Assembly (NCBI RefSeq): GCF_900100605.1
Contig: NZ_FNCN01000030.1
Location: 1-64,000 of the forward strand
DNA length: 64,000 nucleotides
From: Sinosporangium album
GTDB lineage: Bacteria > Actinomycetota > Actinomycetes > Streptosporangiales > Streptosporangiaceae
Direction: 5' to 3'
Below, one piece after another: positions 52,898 to 61,440 of the stretch (the stretch's first letter is position 1; every line of letters begins with the position of its first letter). The position numbers were made by a program, and so were the translations under genes. Below the pieces are notes generated by a model. It was not told where the DNA came from, did not search any database, and saw only the letters and a program-made list of their open reading frames with translations.

Positions 52898-53347
52898 TCA
52901 GACGGAGGCGAGGACGCGGTGGTCGGTCGCGGCGCGGAGGGTGGCGTCGTCGTCCCAGTCGAGGTGCTTGAGCAGCCGGACGGTGGTGCCGAGGCCGGGC
53001 GCGATGTCGAAGGAGATGTCGTCGACGACGGACTGCATGATCAGCAGGCCCCGGCCGTTCTCGGTGTCGCTCGGGGGGTAGTGCTCGGGCACGCGGGGCA
53101 GGCCGCTGCCGTTGTCGATGATGCGGACGTCACATCGGCCGTGCCCGATGGCGGCCACGACCTCGTAGCGGTTGGCGGGGCCGCCGTGCCGGACGGCGTT
53201 GGCGCAGGCTTCGGAAACGGCGAGGAGGATGTCGGCGGTGCAGTCCTCTGTCACGCCGAGTGAACGCAATGCGTCGCTCAAAACCCGGCGAACCATCGGA
53301 ATGCCCACCGCATCCCGTGGAAGTGCCAACGAGAACTCAAAGTCCAC
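52898..53347 (-). CDS. RsbW-like ATP-binding anti-sigma/kinase protein
   Basis: A 149-residue HATPase_c protein of the anti-sigma-factor serine kinase type. Visible motifs: ILLAVSEACANAVRHGG (N box), VRIIDNGSGLP (G1 box DxGxG) and TENGRGLLIMQSVVDDI (G2 box GRGL). Such proteins bind and phosphorylate anti-anti-sigma factors or act alone in actinomycetes. It is inserted between purS and purQ, which are usually adjacent. Start GTG 53347 follows GGGGAGGGG. Its partner is not in the window. Confidence 0.85.
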   Translation of the reverse strand: MDFEFSLALPRDAVGIPMVRRVLSDALRSLGVTEDCTADILLAVSEACANAVRHGGPANRYEVVAAIGHGRCDVRIIDNGSGLPRVPEHYPPSDTENGRGLLIMQSVVDDISFDIAPGLGTTVRLLKHLDWDDDATLRAATDHRVLASV

Positions 53348-53519
53348 CGGACCCCTCCCCGGCGCTGAACATCATCGTCGGAAGGTTTCCCCGTGGAATC
53401 AGGGCTAACCGCGAAATCACGTTGTTGTTATTCACTGTTGGCCGACCCGTGGCATTGTGACATGGGCTGAGCTGGCTTTACGCCGATATGCCGAGGTTTT
53501 CTCCACGGGATGAACCATC

Positions 53520-53765
53520 CTATTCCGCTACGCGGAGCGTGAAGTCCTCGATCACTGGATTGGCGAGCAGGGTCTCGGCCATCTTCCGGACCTCGGCCAG
53601 GGCGGCGTCGTCGGCGGGCCCTTCGAGATCGACTTCAAAGCGTTTGCCCTGCCGTACGGCTGAGACGCCCGCGAAGCCCAGACGGGGCAGTGCACGGGCA
53701 ATCGCCTGACCCTGAGGGTCGAGGATCTCAGGCTTGAGCATGACGTCCACGATGACGCGCGCCAC
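53520..53765 (-). CDS. purS: Phosphoribosylformylglycinamidine synthase subunit PurS
   Basis: An 81-residue subunit bridging PurL and PurQ. RVIVDVMLKPEILDPQGQAI and FAGVSAVRQGKRFEVDLEGP then ETLLANPVIEDFTLRV are diagnostic. AGGAGG precedes the GTG start. It is separated from purQ by the RsbW-like gene and about 170 bases on one side and 340 on the other, so it may have its own transcript. Confidence 0.95.
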   Translation of the reverse strand: MARVIVDVMLKPEILDPQGQAIARALPRLGFAGVSAVRQGKRFEVDLEGPADDAALAEVRKMAETLLANPVIEDFTLRVAE

Positions 53766-54241
53766 GGTCTTCCTCCTGATGGGGCGGGGGTTATCAGAGC
53801 CCGTACAGCCTAACGGGCGGGATGGGCCGCTCGTCCTTCACCCCTTGTGACGCTCCAAAGATCTACGGCAATGCCGTTGCGAGGTATGCAAGTGGCGGAA
53901 AACGTCCATTGTGGACCGTGACGAAGATCTGGCAAGACCGTTGTCCAGCCATACGACTTGAAGGGAAGAAATGCCTGGTAGGACTGAGATTCAGAGGGAT
54001 CGACCGTAGTCGTTATGGCTTGCCGTGAGACTGCCGGTGCGGTGTCGCCGTTCACGTCCACGCAGGTGGGCGGGCATGGCGGGAGAGTGGGGTAGCCGAT
54101 GGGGCTTGCGCTGGGTGGCGTGACGTCTGCCACGATGGTCGCAAAGTGCCCTGCCCCACACCAATCGGGCTGGGCACGCAAAACAGGCCTACGCGACGTG
54201 GCGACCCCACCGCCGTGGCCCAGAACGCACAGGAGTGGCAC
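53766..54241. other. Intergenic region between purS and the 2-oxoacid dehydrogenase operon
   Basis: This stretch is lower in GC from about 53850 to 54010 and probably holds divergent promoters for purS and the dehydrogenase operon. The 153-residue reverse frame (53810-54271) lacks codon bias and a start signal and is not called. No riboswitch or tRNA recognised. Confidence 0.4.
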
Positions 54242-55342
54242 GTGACAGCCGACGTCTCTCGCGGGGCGCAATCACCCCCAGAGCTCGTCCAGTTGCTCAC
54301 CCCCGAAGGGGAACGGATCGAGCATCCCGACTACGACATCGATTTGACCGCGGAGGAACTGAGGGGTCTCTACCGGGACCTCGTCCTCGTCCGGCGCATC
54401 GACCTCGAAGCCGTGGCGCTACAGCGCCAGGGCGAACTGGGGCTGTGGGCCTCCCTGCTCGGCCAGGAGGCCGCGCAGGTCGGTTCGGGCAGGGCACTGA
54501 CAGACGCGGACATGGCATTCCCCACCTACCGCGAACACGGTGTCGCGTGGTGCAGGAAGGTCGACCCGGTCCAGCTCCTCGGCATGTTCCGCGGAGTCAA
54601 CCACGGCGGCTGGGACCCCGTCGAGCACAACTTCCACCTCTACACGATCGTCATCGGCAGCCAGACTCTGCACGCGGTCGGCTACGCGATGGGCATTCAG
54701 CGAGACGGCGCCGAATCCGCCGCGATCGCCTACTTCGGCGACGGCGCGACGTCGCAAGGCGACGTCAACGAGGCATTTATCTGGGCCAGCGTGTTCAACG
54801 CCCCCGTCGTCTTCTTCTGCCAGAACAACCAGTGGGCCATCTCCGAGCCGCTGGAGAAGCAGACCCGCATCCCGCTGTACCGCAGGGCCGCGGGCTTCGG
54901 CTTCCCCGGCGTCCGCGTCGACGGCAACGACGTGCTGGCCTGCCTCGCGGTGACCCGCAAGGCCCTCGCCGACGCGCGGTCGGGCCAGGGGCCGTCCATG
55001 ATCGAAGCGTTCACCTACCGTATGGGCGCCCACACCACCTCCGACGACCCCACCCGCTACCGCGTGGCAGACGAGCTGGAGTCCTGGAAACTGAAGGACC
55101 CGATCGAGCGGGTCAAGGCATACCTTGCCAAGAGCGGCATCGCCGACCAGTCGTACTTCGACGCCATCGACGCCGAGGCCGACGAGCTCGGCCGGGATCT
55201 GCGGCGGCGCTGCCTGGCCATGCCCGACCCGCAGCCTATGGCGATGTTCGACCACGTATACGCGGAGCCCCACGCACTGGTGGCCGAGGAACGCGAGCAG
55301 TACGCCGCCTACCTCAACTCTTTCGAGGAGGGTGCGCGATGA
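54242..55342 (+). CDS. pdhA: 2-oxoacid dehydrogenase E1 alpha subunit (branched-chain or pyruvate)
   Basis: A 366-residue thiamine-diphosphate enzyme subunit. Blocks: LVRRIDLEAVALQRQGELGL, LGQEAAQVGSGRALTDADMA, SQTLHAVGYAMGIQRDGA, and the TPP motif AIAYFGDGATSQGDVNEAFI (GDG...). RMGAHTTSDDPTRYR matches the phosphorylation-loop region. GTG 54242 follows AGGAG. With E1 beta and E2 it forms a complex that decarboxylates 2-oxoacids; whether the substrate is pyruvate or branched-chain cannot be decided here, but the nearby valine dehydrogenase favours branched-chain use. Confidence 0.9.
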   Translation: MTADVSRGAQSPPELVQLLTPEGERIEHPDYDIDLTAEELRGLYRDLVLVRRIDLEAVALQRQGELGLWASLLGQEAAQVGSGRALTDADMAFPTYREHGVAWCRKVDPVQLLGMFRGVNHGGWDPVEHNFHLYTIVIGSQTLHAVGYAMGIQRDGAESAAIAYFGDGATSQGDVNEAFIWASVFNAPVVFFCQNNQWAISEPLEKQTRIPLYRRAAGFGFPGVRVDGNDVLACLAVTRKALADARSGQGPSMIEAFTYRMGAHTTSDDPTRYRVADELESWKLKDPIERVKAYLAKSGIADQSYFDAIDAEADELGRDLRRRCLAMPDPQPMAMFDHVYAEPHALVAEEREQYAAYLNSFEEGAR

Positions 55343-56322
55343 CCACGCTGACGCTGGCCAAAGCCATGAACCTGGGCCTGCGCAAGGCCATGGAGGACGA
55401 CCCGAAGGTCCTCATCATGGGCGAGGACATCGGCAAACTCGGCGGCGTGTTCCGCGTCACCGACGGCCTGCAGAAGGACTTCGGGGAAGACCGCGTCATC
55501 GACACCCCGCTCGCTGAGTCCGGCATCATCGGTACGGCGATCGGCCTCGCCATCCGCGGCTACCGGCCCGTCTGCGAGATCCAGTTCGACGGCTTCGTGT
55601 TCCCCGCGGCCGACCAGATCATCACGCAGCTCGCGAAGATGCCGCTGCGTTCCCTCGGAAAGCTCAAGCTCCCCGTCGTCGTGCGCATCCCCTGCGGCGG
55701 CGGCATCGGCGCCGTGGAACACCACAGCGAGTCCCCCGAGGCGTACTTCACCCACACCGCCGGTCTGCGCGTCGTCGCCTGCTCCAACCCCGTCGACGCC
55801 TACACCATGATCCAGCAGGCCGTACGCTCCGACGACCCCGTCATCTTCTTCGAGCCCAAGCGCCGCTACTGGGACAAGGCCGAGGTCGACACCTCCTCCG
55901 CGCCCGACACCTGGCACCCGTTCGACACCGGCAGGGTCGTACGGCAGGGCGCCGACCTGACCATGCTCGCCTACGGCCCGATGGTGAAGACCGCCCTCGA
56001 AGCCGCGAACGCGGCGGCCGAAGAGGGACGGAGCATCGAGGTCGTCGACCTGCGCTCCCTCAACCCGGTCGACATGCCGCTTGTCACCGAATCCGTAAGG
56101 AAGACCGGGCGCTGCGTGATCGTGCACGAGGCCCCCGTCTACAGCGGCCTCGGCGGCGAACTCGCCGCGCGTATCACCGAGCAGTGCTTTTACAACCTGG
56201 AGGCCCCCGTCCTTCGGGTCGGCGGCTTCTCCACGCCCTACCCGCCGTCGCGGCTGGAGGAGCATTACCTGCCCGACCTCGATCGTGTGCTCGACGCCGT
56301 CGATCGCGCGTTCGGCTACTGA
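55339..56322 (+). CDS. pdhB: 2-oxoacid dehydrogenase E1 beta subunit
   Basis: A 327-residue partner of E1 alpha, with MTTLTLAKAMNLGLRKAMED, VLIMGEDIGKLGGVFRVTDG, DTPLAESGIIGTAIGLAIRG, VVRIPCGGGIGAVEHHSESP and PVIFFEPKRRYWDKAEV; the C-terminal transketolase-type domain follows (VIVHEAPVYSGLGGELAARI). The ATG overlaps the E1 alpha stop by four bases. Confidence 0.93.
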   Translation: MTTLTLAKAMNLGLRKAMEDDPKVLIMGEDIGKLGGVFRVTDGLQKDFGEDRVIDTPLAESGIIGTAIGLAIRGYRPVCEIQFDGFVFPAADQIITQLAKMPLRSLGKLKLPVVVRIPCGGGIGAVEHHSESPEAYFTHTAGLRVVACSNPVDAYTMIQQAVRSDDPVIFFEPKRRYWDKAEVDTSSAPDTWHPFDTGRVVRQGADLTMLAYGPMVKTALEAANAAAEEGRSIEVVDLRSLNPVDMPLVTESVRKTGRCVIVHEAPVYSGLGGELAARITEQCFYNLEAPVLRVGGFSTPYPPSRLEEHYLPDLDRVLDAVDRAFGY

Positions 56323-56336
56323 GAGAGGGGAACTTG

Positions 56337-57743
56337 ATGCGACGCGAATTCAAGCTCCCCGACGTCGGCGAGGGCCTCACCGAGGCCGAGATCGTCCGCT
56401 GGCACGTCAAGGCCGGCGACGCCGTCAAGATCAACCAGACGATCGTGGAGATCGAGACGGCCAAGGCCGTGGTTGAGCTGCCCAGCCCCTTCGAGGGCGT
56501 GGTGGCCGAACTGATGGCCGAGGAAGGGCGGACGCTCGACGTCGGCGTCCCGATCATCGCCGTCGACACCGACGAGCCCGATGAGGCCGTCACGAGCAAC
56601 GGTACGGCCACGGCCCGCGAGGCCCTCGCCGACGACATGGTCCCGACCATCCCCGAGCCGCCGGCCAAGGCCGAGCGCACGCCCGTCCTGGTCGGCTACG
56701 GCGTCATGCCGTCCTCGTCCAAGCGGCGCCCGCGCAAGGGCGCCCCCGCGGCGGCACAGGCGGCCCCGGCGGCCCCGGCCGTTCAGGCCGCGCGGCCGGC
56801 ACCGGCGCCAGTGCCGGCTCCCGCCGTACGCGCCCCCGCACCGCGGACCGTGGAGGCCGGGCCGGTCGGCGCGGTCACCGTGCTCGCCAAGCCGCCCGTG
56901 CGCAAGCTGGCCAAGGACCTCGGTGTCGACCTCGCCACCGTCGTCGGCACCGGCCCGCACGGCTCCATCACCAGGGACGACGTCCACGCGGCCGTAGCCC
57001 CCGCCGCCGCCCCGGCGTTCGCGCCGCAGGCGGTCGTGTCCGGCGGGGAGGAGCGCATCCCCGTCAAGGGCGTGCGCAAGGCCACCGCGCAGGCCATGGT
57101 GGCCTCGGCGTTCACCGCGCCGCACGTCACCGAGTTCCTGCAGGTGGACGTCACCGAGACGATGGAGGCGGTGAAGCGGCTGCGCACGCTGCCGGACTTC
57201 GCCGAGGTCAAGGTGTCGCCGCTGCTGCTCGTGGCGAAGGCGCTGCTCGTCGCGGCGCGACGCTACCCCATGGTCAACTCCACGTGGGATGAGCAGAGCC
57301 AGGAGATCGTGGTCAAGCACTATGTGAACCTCGGCATCGCCGCGGCCACACCGCGTGGGCTGATTGTGCCCAACGTGAAGAACGCGCACGCGCTGTCGCT
57401 GCCGGACCTCGCGGCGGCCCTCGGCGCCCTTGTGGAGACCGCGCGCTCGGGGCGCACACAGCCCGCCGAGATGTCCGGCGGCACGATCACGATCACCAAC
57501 GTCGGCGTTTTCGGGGTCGACGCGGGCACCCCGATCCTCAACCCGGGCGAGTCGGCGATCTTGGCCTTCGGTCAGATCCGCGACCTGCCCTGGGTCGTGG
57601 ACGGGCAGATCGTGCCGCGCAAGGTGTGCACGCTCGCGCTGTCCTTCGACCACAGGATCGTGGACGGCGAGCTCGGGTCCCTGCTGCTCCGCGACGTCGG
57701 GGCCATGCTGGAAGACCCGCTGCGCATGCTGGCCTGGGGCTGA
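56337..57743 (+). CDS. pdhC: Dihydrolipoamide acyltransferase (E2)
   Basis: A 468-residue E2 core. Domain order: one lipoyl domain (EFKLPDVGEGLTEAEIVRWH; lipoylated Lys in EIETAKAVVELPSP), Ala/Pro-rich linkers, a peripheral-subunit-binding domain (VRKLAKDLGVDLATVVGTGP), and the catalytic acyltransferase domain ending CTLALSFDHRIVDGELGSLL with catalytic His and Asp in DHRxxDG. GAGAGAGGGG precedes the ATG. It completes the operon; no E3 gene is nearby, so lipoamide dehydrogenase is supplied from elsewhere. A perfect terminator follows. Confidence 0.94.
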   Translation: MRREFKLPDVGEGLTEAEIVRWHVKAGDAVKINQTIVEIETAKAVVELPSPFEGVVAELMAEEGRTLDVGVPIIAVDTDEPDEAVTSNGTATAREALADDMVPTIPEPPAKAERTPVLVGYGVMPSSSKRRPRKGAPAAAQAAPAAPAVQAARPAPAPVPAPAVRAPAPRTVEAGPVGAVTVLAKPPVRKLAKDLGVDLATVVGTGPHGSITRDDVHAAVAPAAAPAFAPQAVVSGGEERIPVKGVRKATAQAMVASAFTAPHVTEFLQVDVTETMEAVKRLRTLPDFAEVKVSPLLLVAKALLVAARRYPMVNSTWDEQSQEIVVKHYVNLGIAAATPRGLIVPNVKNAHALSLPDLAAALGALVETARSGRTQPAEMSGGTITITNVGVFGVDAGTPILNPGESAILAFGQIRDLPWVVDGQIVPRKVCTLALSFDHRIVDGELGSLLLRDVGAMLEDPLRMLAWG

Positions 57744-57758
57744 TCGGGTTCGAACGCC

Positions 57759-57794
57759 TACGGCCGGAGCCGGATGTCCCCGGCTCCGGCCGTA
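57759..57794 (+). terminator. Terminator of the E1-E2 operon
   Basis: A perfect 14-bp stem TACGGCCGGAGCCG (57759-57772) with CGGCTCCGGCCGTA (57781-57794), 15 bases after the E2 stop. Confidence 0.8.
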
Positions 57795-57835
57795 CGCTTT
57801 CACGCGAGGCCGCCCGGCCGTAGGGAAGGAGAGAG

Positions 57836-58135
57836 ATGTTCCGCCACGTGGTGCTGTTCACCTGGTCCGCGGACGCGACGGACGAGCAGAAGGCCGCCGT
57901 CCCCAGAAGGCTGGCCGAGCTGCCGGGCATCATCCCGCAGATCCGGAGCTATGTGCTGGGCCCCGACGCGGGCGTCAGCACGGACACCTGCGACTTCGCG
58001 GTGGTCGCCGACTTCGACTCGGCCGAGGACTTCCTGGCCTACCGCGACCACCCGGCGCACCAGGCCGTCATCGCCGAGAGCATCAAACCGATCCTCGCCG
58101 GACGCGCCGCCGTGCAGTACACCGTGGACGCATAG
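57836..58135 (+). CDS. Dabb (stress-responsive A/B barrel) domain protein
   Basis: A 99-residue single-domain protein: MFRHVVLFTWSADATDEQKA, LPGIIPQIRSYVLGPDAGVS, CDFAVVADFDSAEDFLAYRD HPAHQAVI. This is the Dabb fold, found in some small enzymes and stress proteins; function here unknown. AAGGAGAGAG precedes the ATG. Tandem 12-bp units begin at its stop codon. Confidence 0.88.
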   Translation: MFRHVVLFTWSADATDEQKAAVPRRLAELPGIIPQIRSYVLGPDAGVSTDTCDFAVVADFDSAEDFLAYRDHPAHQAVIAESIKPILAGRAAVQYTVDA

Positions 58136-58164
58136 TCGGACGCGTAGTCGGACGCGTAGTCGGA
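58129..58164. repeat. Three tandem 12-bp units over the Dabb gene stop codon
   Basis: CGCATAGTCGGA (58129), CGCGTAGTCGGA (58141) and CGCGTAGTCGGA (58153). Each unit contains TAG; the stop codon is in the first. Confidence 0.85.
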
Positions 58165-58185
58165 CACGCAGTGGTGGCAGTGAGA

Positions 58186-58216
58186 ACCGCCCGCCCCGGT
58201 CGCCGGGACGGGCGGT
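58186..58216. terminator. Hairpin between the convergent Dabb and acyl-CoA dehydrogenase genes
   Basis: ACCGCCCGCCCCGG pairs with CCGGGACGGGCGGT with one mismatch around TCG (58186-58216). It can serve both strands. Confidence 0.75.
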
Positions 58217-58238
58217 CATGTCGAGCCCTCTCGAAGGA

Positions 58239-60062
58239 CTAGAAGGACTCCTCTGGCAGCTCCATCAGCTCAAGGCCGGTGGAGAGGAGTATGCGCCGCT
58301 CCGCGGCGAGCCTGGGCAGCACGGTCTTGGCGAAGAACGACGCCGAGGCCACCTTCCCGCTGTAGAAGGCCCGGTCCTTCTCCGACGCGCTGAGCGCGTT
58401 GAGGGCCACCTCGGCCTGGCGCAGCAGCAGCCAACCGATCACCAGGTCGCCGAGGGCGAGCAGGAACCGGGTGGTGTTGAGGCCGACCTTGTAGATCTCC
58501 TTGGGGTTCTCCAGCGAGCCGAGCGCCCACCCGGCCATGGTGTCGCCCATGACCTTGAGATCGTCGGCCGCCTCGTTCAGCAGGACCCGCTCCTCCTTCA
58601 GCCGGCCGTTTCCGGCCTGGGAGTCGGCGAAGCCCTTGATCTCGGCCAGCAGTGTGCCGATCGCGGCGCCCTGGTTCCGCAGGATCTTGCGGAAGAACAG
58701 GTCCTGGCCCTGGATCGCGGTCGTGCCCTCGTAGAGGGAGTCGATCTTGGCGTCCCGGATGTACTGCTCGATCGGGTAATCCTGCAGATAGCCCGAACCG
58801 CCCAGGGTCTGGAGTGAACGCGTCAGCAGCTCGTAGGAACGCTCCGAGCCGACGCCCTTGACGAGCGGCAGCAGCAGGTCGTTCAGCGCCTCGGCCTTCT
58901 CGTCCCTGCGGCCCTCGGAGGCGGCCAGCAGCACCGAGTCCTGGAAACTGGCTGTGTAGAGGACCAGCGCCCGCATGCCCTCGGCGTACGCCTTCTGGAG
59001 CATGAGCTCGCGGCGGACGTCCGGGTGGTGGGTGATCGTCACCCTCGGGGCGGACTTGTCGGTCATCTGGCTCAGGTCCGCACCTTGGACGCGGGACTTG
59101 GCGTAGTCCAGCGCGTTCAGGTAACCAGTCGAAAGTGTGGCGATGGCCTTGGTGCCCACCATCATCCGAGCATGCTCGATGATCATGAACATCTGCTTGA
59201 TGCCCTCGTGCACGTCACCGATGAGCCAGCCGACGGCGGGCTCGTGGTCGCCGAACGTGAGCTCGCAGGTCGTGGAGACCTTGAGCCCCATTTTCTTCTC
59301 GACGTTGGTGACGTAGACGCCGTTGCGCTCTCCGAGCTCACCGGTTTCGAGGTCGACGTGGTACTTCGGCACCAGGAACATCGACAGTCCCTTGGTGCCC
59401 ACGCCCGCACCCTCGGGGCGGGCGAGCACCAGGTGGAAGATGTTCTCGGTGAGGTCGTGTTCAGCGCTGGTGATGAAGCGCTTGACGCCCTCGATGTGCC
59501 AGCTCCCGTCGGTCTGCTTGACCGCCTTCGTGCGGCCCGCGCCCACGTCCGAACCCGCGTCGGGCTCGGTCAGCACCATCGTGGCGCCCCAGCCGCGCTC
59601 GATCGCGATCTCGGCGAAGCGCTTCTGCTCGGCGGTGCCGATCTTCCACATCGTGTAGGCGAAGTTGGGGCCTCCGGCGTACATGTAGACGCCGGGGTTG
59701 GCGCCGAGCACCAGCTCGGCCGCGGCCCAGGCCAGGGTGCGCGGGACGCCCGCTCCGCCCAGGTCGGCGGGCAGGTCGAGATGGGCCCAACCGCCGTCCA
59801 TGAGGGCTTTGAAGGAACGCGCTACGCCCTTCGGCATCGTCACGGTGTGCGCCGCGGGGTCGTAGACCGGAGGCGTGCGGTCGCCTTCCTCGAAGGAATC
59901 GGCGAGTACTCCCGTCGCCAGCCGGTCGACCTCGTGGAGGATGCTCCTGGCCGTCTCCTCGTCCAGATCGGCGAACGGCCCGGTGCCGAGAAGTTCCTGG
60001 CGTCCGAGCACCTCGAAGAGGTTGAACTCCAGGTCGCGCACATTGCTCTTGTAGTGGCCCAT
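58239..60062 (-). CDS. FadE5-like long acyl-CoA dehydrogenase
   Basis: A 607-residue FAD enzyme of the long actinobacterial branch typified by mycobacterial FadE5. [20 protein letters not shown] is the typical start. The core has [80 protein letters not shown] and [15 protein letters not shown] (catalytic Glu region). The extra C-terminal ~150 residues form the added helical domain. GGAGC precedes the ATG. Two overlapping palindromes lie 42-66 bases upstream of the start and suggest control by a fatty-acid-type TetR repressor. Confidence 0.9.
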   Translation of the reverse strand: MGHYKSNVRDLEFNLFEVLGRQELLGTGPFADLDEETARSILHEVDRLATGVLADSFEEGDRTPPVYDPAAHTVTMPKGVARSFKALMDGGWAHLDLPADLGGAGVPRTLAWAAAELVLGANPGVYMYAGGPNFAYTMWKIGTAEQKRFAEIAIERGWGATMVLTEPDAGSDVGAGRTKAVKQTDGSWHIEGVKRFITSAEHDLTENIFHLVLARPEGAGVGTKGLSMFLVPKYHVDLETGELGERNGVYVTNVEKKMGLKVSTTCELTFGDHEPAVGWLIGDVHEGIKQMFMIIEHARMMVGTKAIATLSTGYLNALDYAKSRVQGADLSQMTDKSAPRVTITHHPDVRRELMLQKAYAEGMRALVLYTASFQDSVLLAASEGRRDEKAEALNDLLLPLVKGVGSERSYELLTRSLQTLGGSGYLQDYPIEQYIRDAKIDSLYEGTTAIQGQDLFFRKILRNQGAAIGTLLAEIKGFADSQAGNGRLKEERVLLNEAADDLKVMGDTMAGWALGSLENPKEIYKVGLNTTRFLLALGDLVIGWLLLRQAEVALNALSASEKDRAFYSGKVASASFFAKTVLPRLAAERRILLSTGLELMELPEESF

Positions 60063-60103
60063 GGCTGCTCGCTCCTTGAACCCGGGGGTGTGTCAGCGAT
60101 ACG

Positions 60104-60128
60104 TACTGGCCAGTAACTGTACTAGTTA
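60104..60128. promoter_or_regulatory. Overlapping palindromes upstream of the FadE5-like gene
   Basis: TACTGGCCAGTA (60104-60115) is a perfect 12-bp palindrome. TAACT (60114-60118) and AGTTA (60124-60128) form a second dyad. Both lie where a repressor would control the gene at 60062. Confidence 0.55.
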
Positions 60129-60346
60129 TGCTACCCGCTGGTAACTATCCAAATCGTGCTCTCTCGCACACTCTGACCAGGGATAGGTTCAAGCAAAGAT
60201 CACTCGCGGGGCGGAAGCGAGAGAAGGTGCGCAGGTGAACGCGGAGGAGGCGACTCTCCGCGCTCCACGCCCACGCCCGCCGCGGCCTCGTCACGGTGTG
60301 ATGGGACATCTAGGTGCTACCGTGACGAAGGGGCTGTTACGCCTCT

Positions 60347-60388
60347 CCGGACGAGACGCGCCGTACCCGGTAAGCGAAGACGACGCAC
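60347..60388 (+). promoter_or_regulatory. Guanidine-III riboswitch (ykkC-III)
   Basis: The stretch begins CCGGACGAGACGCGCCGTAC, continues CCGGTAAGCGAAGACGACGC, and closely follows the guanidine-III consensus (CCGGACGAG..GCGCCGUACCCGGU......GACGRCGC). It sits about 40 bases before the guanidinium exporter gene, whose AGGGGG site at about 60416 is the likely expression platform. Confidence 0.8.
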
Positions 60389-60427
60389 TTCCTGTGTGCA
60401 GGTGGTCGAGTCTCGTAGGGGGATGGC

Positions 60428-60751
60428 ATGGCCTGGTTTGTTCTGATCGTCGCCGGACTGTTCGAGGTGGCGATGGCCTACTCGCTCAAGATGAGCGATG
60501 GCTTTTCGGAACTGTGGTGGAGCGTCGGCTTCTTCGTCTTCGCGGTGCTGAGCTTTGGGCTGCTCGCGTTCGCGCTCAAGTCCCTGGAGGTCGGTACGGC
60601 ATACGCCGTCTGGACCGGAATCGGCGCGGTGGGCACGGCCACGCTCGGCATCCTGCTGCTCAACGACAGCGTTTCCGTCGTGAAGATCATCTCGATCCTC
60701 GCCATCCTGGCGGGCGTCGTGGGCCTCAACCTCGCGGGAGGCGGCCACTGA
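60428..60751 (+). CDS. gdx: Guanidinium exporter (SMR family, Gdx/SugE-type)
   Basis: A 107-residue small multidrug resistance protein with four helices. MAWFVLIVAGLFEVAMAYSL holds the essential membrane Glu in helix 1. LLAFALKSLEVGTAYAVWTG IGAVGTATLGI is the conserved helix 3 and GTAYAVWTGIG motif of SugE/Gdx. The guanidine-III riboswitch upstream fits export of guanidinium by proton exchange as a dual-topology dimer. AGGGGG precedes the ATG. A hairpin follows. Confidence 0.92.
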   Translation: MAWFVLIVAGLFEVAMAYSLKMSDGFSELWWSVGFFVFAVLSFGLLAFALKSLEVGTAYAVWTGIGAVGTATLGILLLNDSVSVVKIISILAILAGVVGLNLAGGGH

Positions 60752-60766
60752 GCGGCGCACGGGCAT

Positions 60767-60800
60767 GCGCAGTTCGCCGGCGTCGGCCGCCGAACTGCGC
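60767..60800 (+). terminator. Terminator of gdx
   Basis: GCGCAGTTCG (60767-60776) pairs exactly with CGAACTGCGC (60791-60800), with further pairing inside the loop. Confidence 0.7.
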
Positions 60801-60852
60801 TGTCGGCGGCCCGCCGGCGGGGGCGGCACGTGGCGCCCCTTGAACACGGGGG

Positions 60853-61299
60853 TCAGCGTGTGGCGCGTCCTTTGAACACCGTGGTCAGCAGCCCCGCGAT
60901 CAGGTAGATGATCGCCCCGCCCCACAGGCCGTCCCAGGCCGAGCCGATCATGCCGTCGCCGTCCAGCACCAGGTTGAGCGGGTAAAGCAGGACCGCGGAG
61001 CCGATGCCCGGATAGAGTGCGAACCGCCAGGGGTTGCGCAGCGACCAGAGCCGGGCGTTCCGGGTGACGCGATCACTCACATCGGGCTTGGAGACCGCAC
61101 CCACCGTCGCTACGAGAGTGAACAGCGCGACGCCGAGGCTGAGCGCCCAGTGGAGATCCGCCGGACCCGGCAGAATCGCCCCTAGGCCGAAGCTCGTCGC
61201 CGCACCCGCCGCGCCGGTGATCGCCGCGGCCTTCCAAGGAGCCCCCCGCAGAGCCGCACCGGCCAGCGAGAACTCGTCACGTCGGGTCAGTTCGTTCAT
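60853..61299 (-). CDS. Hypothetical membrane protein
   Basis: A 148-residue protein with about four helices (AAAITGAAGAATSFGLGAIL, LHWALSLGVALFTLVATVGA, FALYPGIGSAVLLYPLNLVL, GAIIYLIAGLLTTVF). No family recognised. ATG 61299 is chosen with GGTGG upstream; an extension to 61371 is less likely. Its 3' end is partly duplicated: a diverged copy of the last ~30 bases lies just beyond the stop at about 60830-60855. Confidence 0.65.
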   Translation of the reverse strand: MNELTRRDEFSLAGAALRGAPWKAAAITGAAGAATSFGLGAILPGPADLHWALSLGVALFTLVATVGAVSKPDVSDRVTRNARLWSLRNPWRFALYPGIGSAVLLYPLNLVLDGDGMIGSAWDGLWGGAIIYLIAGLLTTVFKGRATR

Positions 61300-61392
61300 G
61301 ATTCCACCCTGCGTCTCCGACGCCCTGGAAGGCATCGGGGATAGACCCTGACGTCTCCCTGAAGTGGGCACTTGGGGGGAGACGCCGCAATT

Positions 61393-61440
61393 GTCACTTC
61401 AGCGGTCACTTCAGCGGTCACGTCGGCTGTCACGCCAGCG
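61393..61440. repeat. Four tandem 12-bp units across the molybdopterin oxidoreductase stop
   Basis: GTCACTTCAGCG (61393), GTCACTTCAGCG (61405), GTCACGTCGGCT (61417) and GTCACGCCAGCG (61429). The stop codon (61430-61432 on the reverse strand) is in the last unit. Confidence 0.85.

Noticed and set aside
53810-54271. A 153-residue reverse frame before the E1 alpha gene
   Set aside because: It covers the E1 alpha leader and start, has poor third-position bias and no ribosome binding site.
60301-60427. Guanidine-I (ykkC) riboswitch before gdx
   Set aside because: CTAGG and CCGGACGAGA look similar to parts of ykkC, but the continuous match to the guanidine-III consensus at 60347-60388 is much better.
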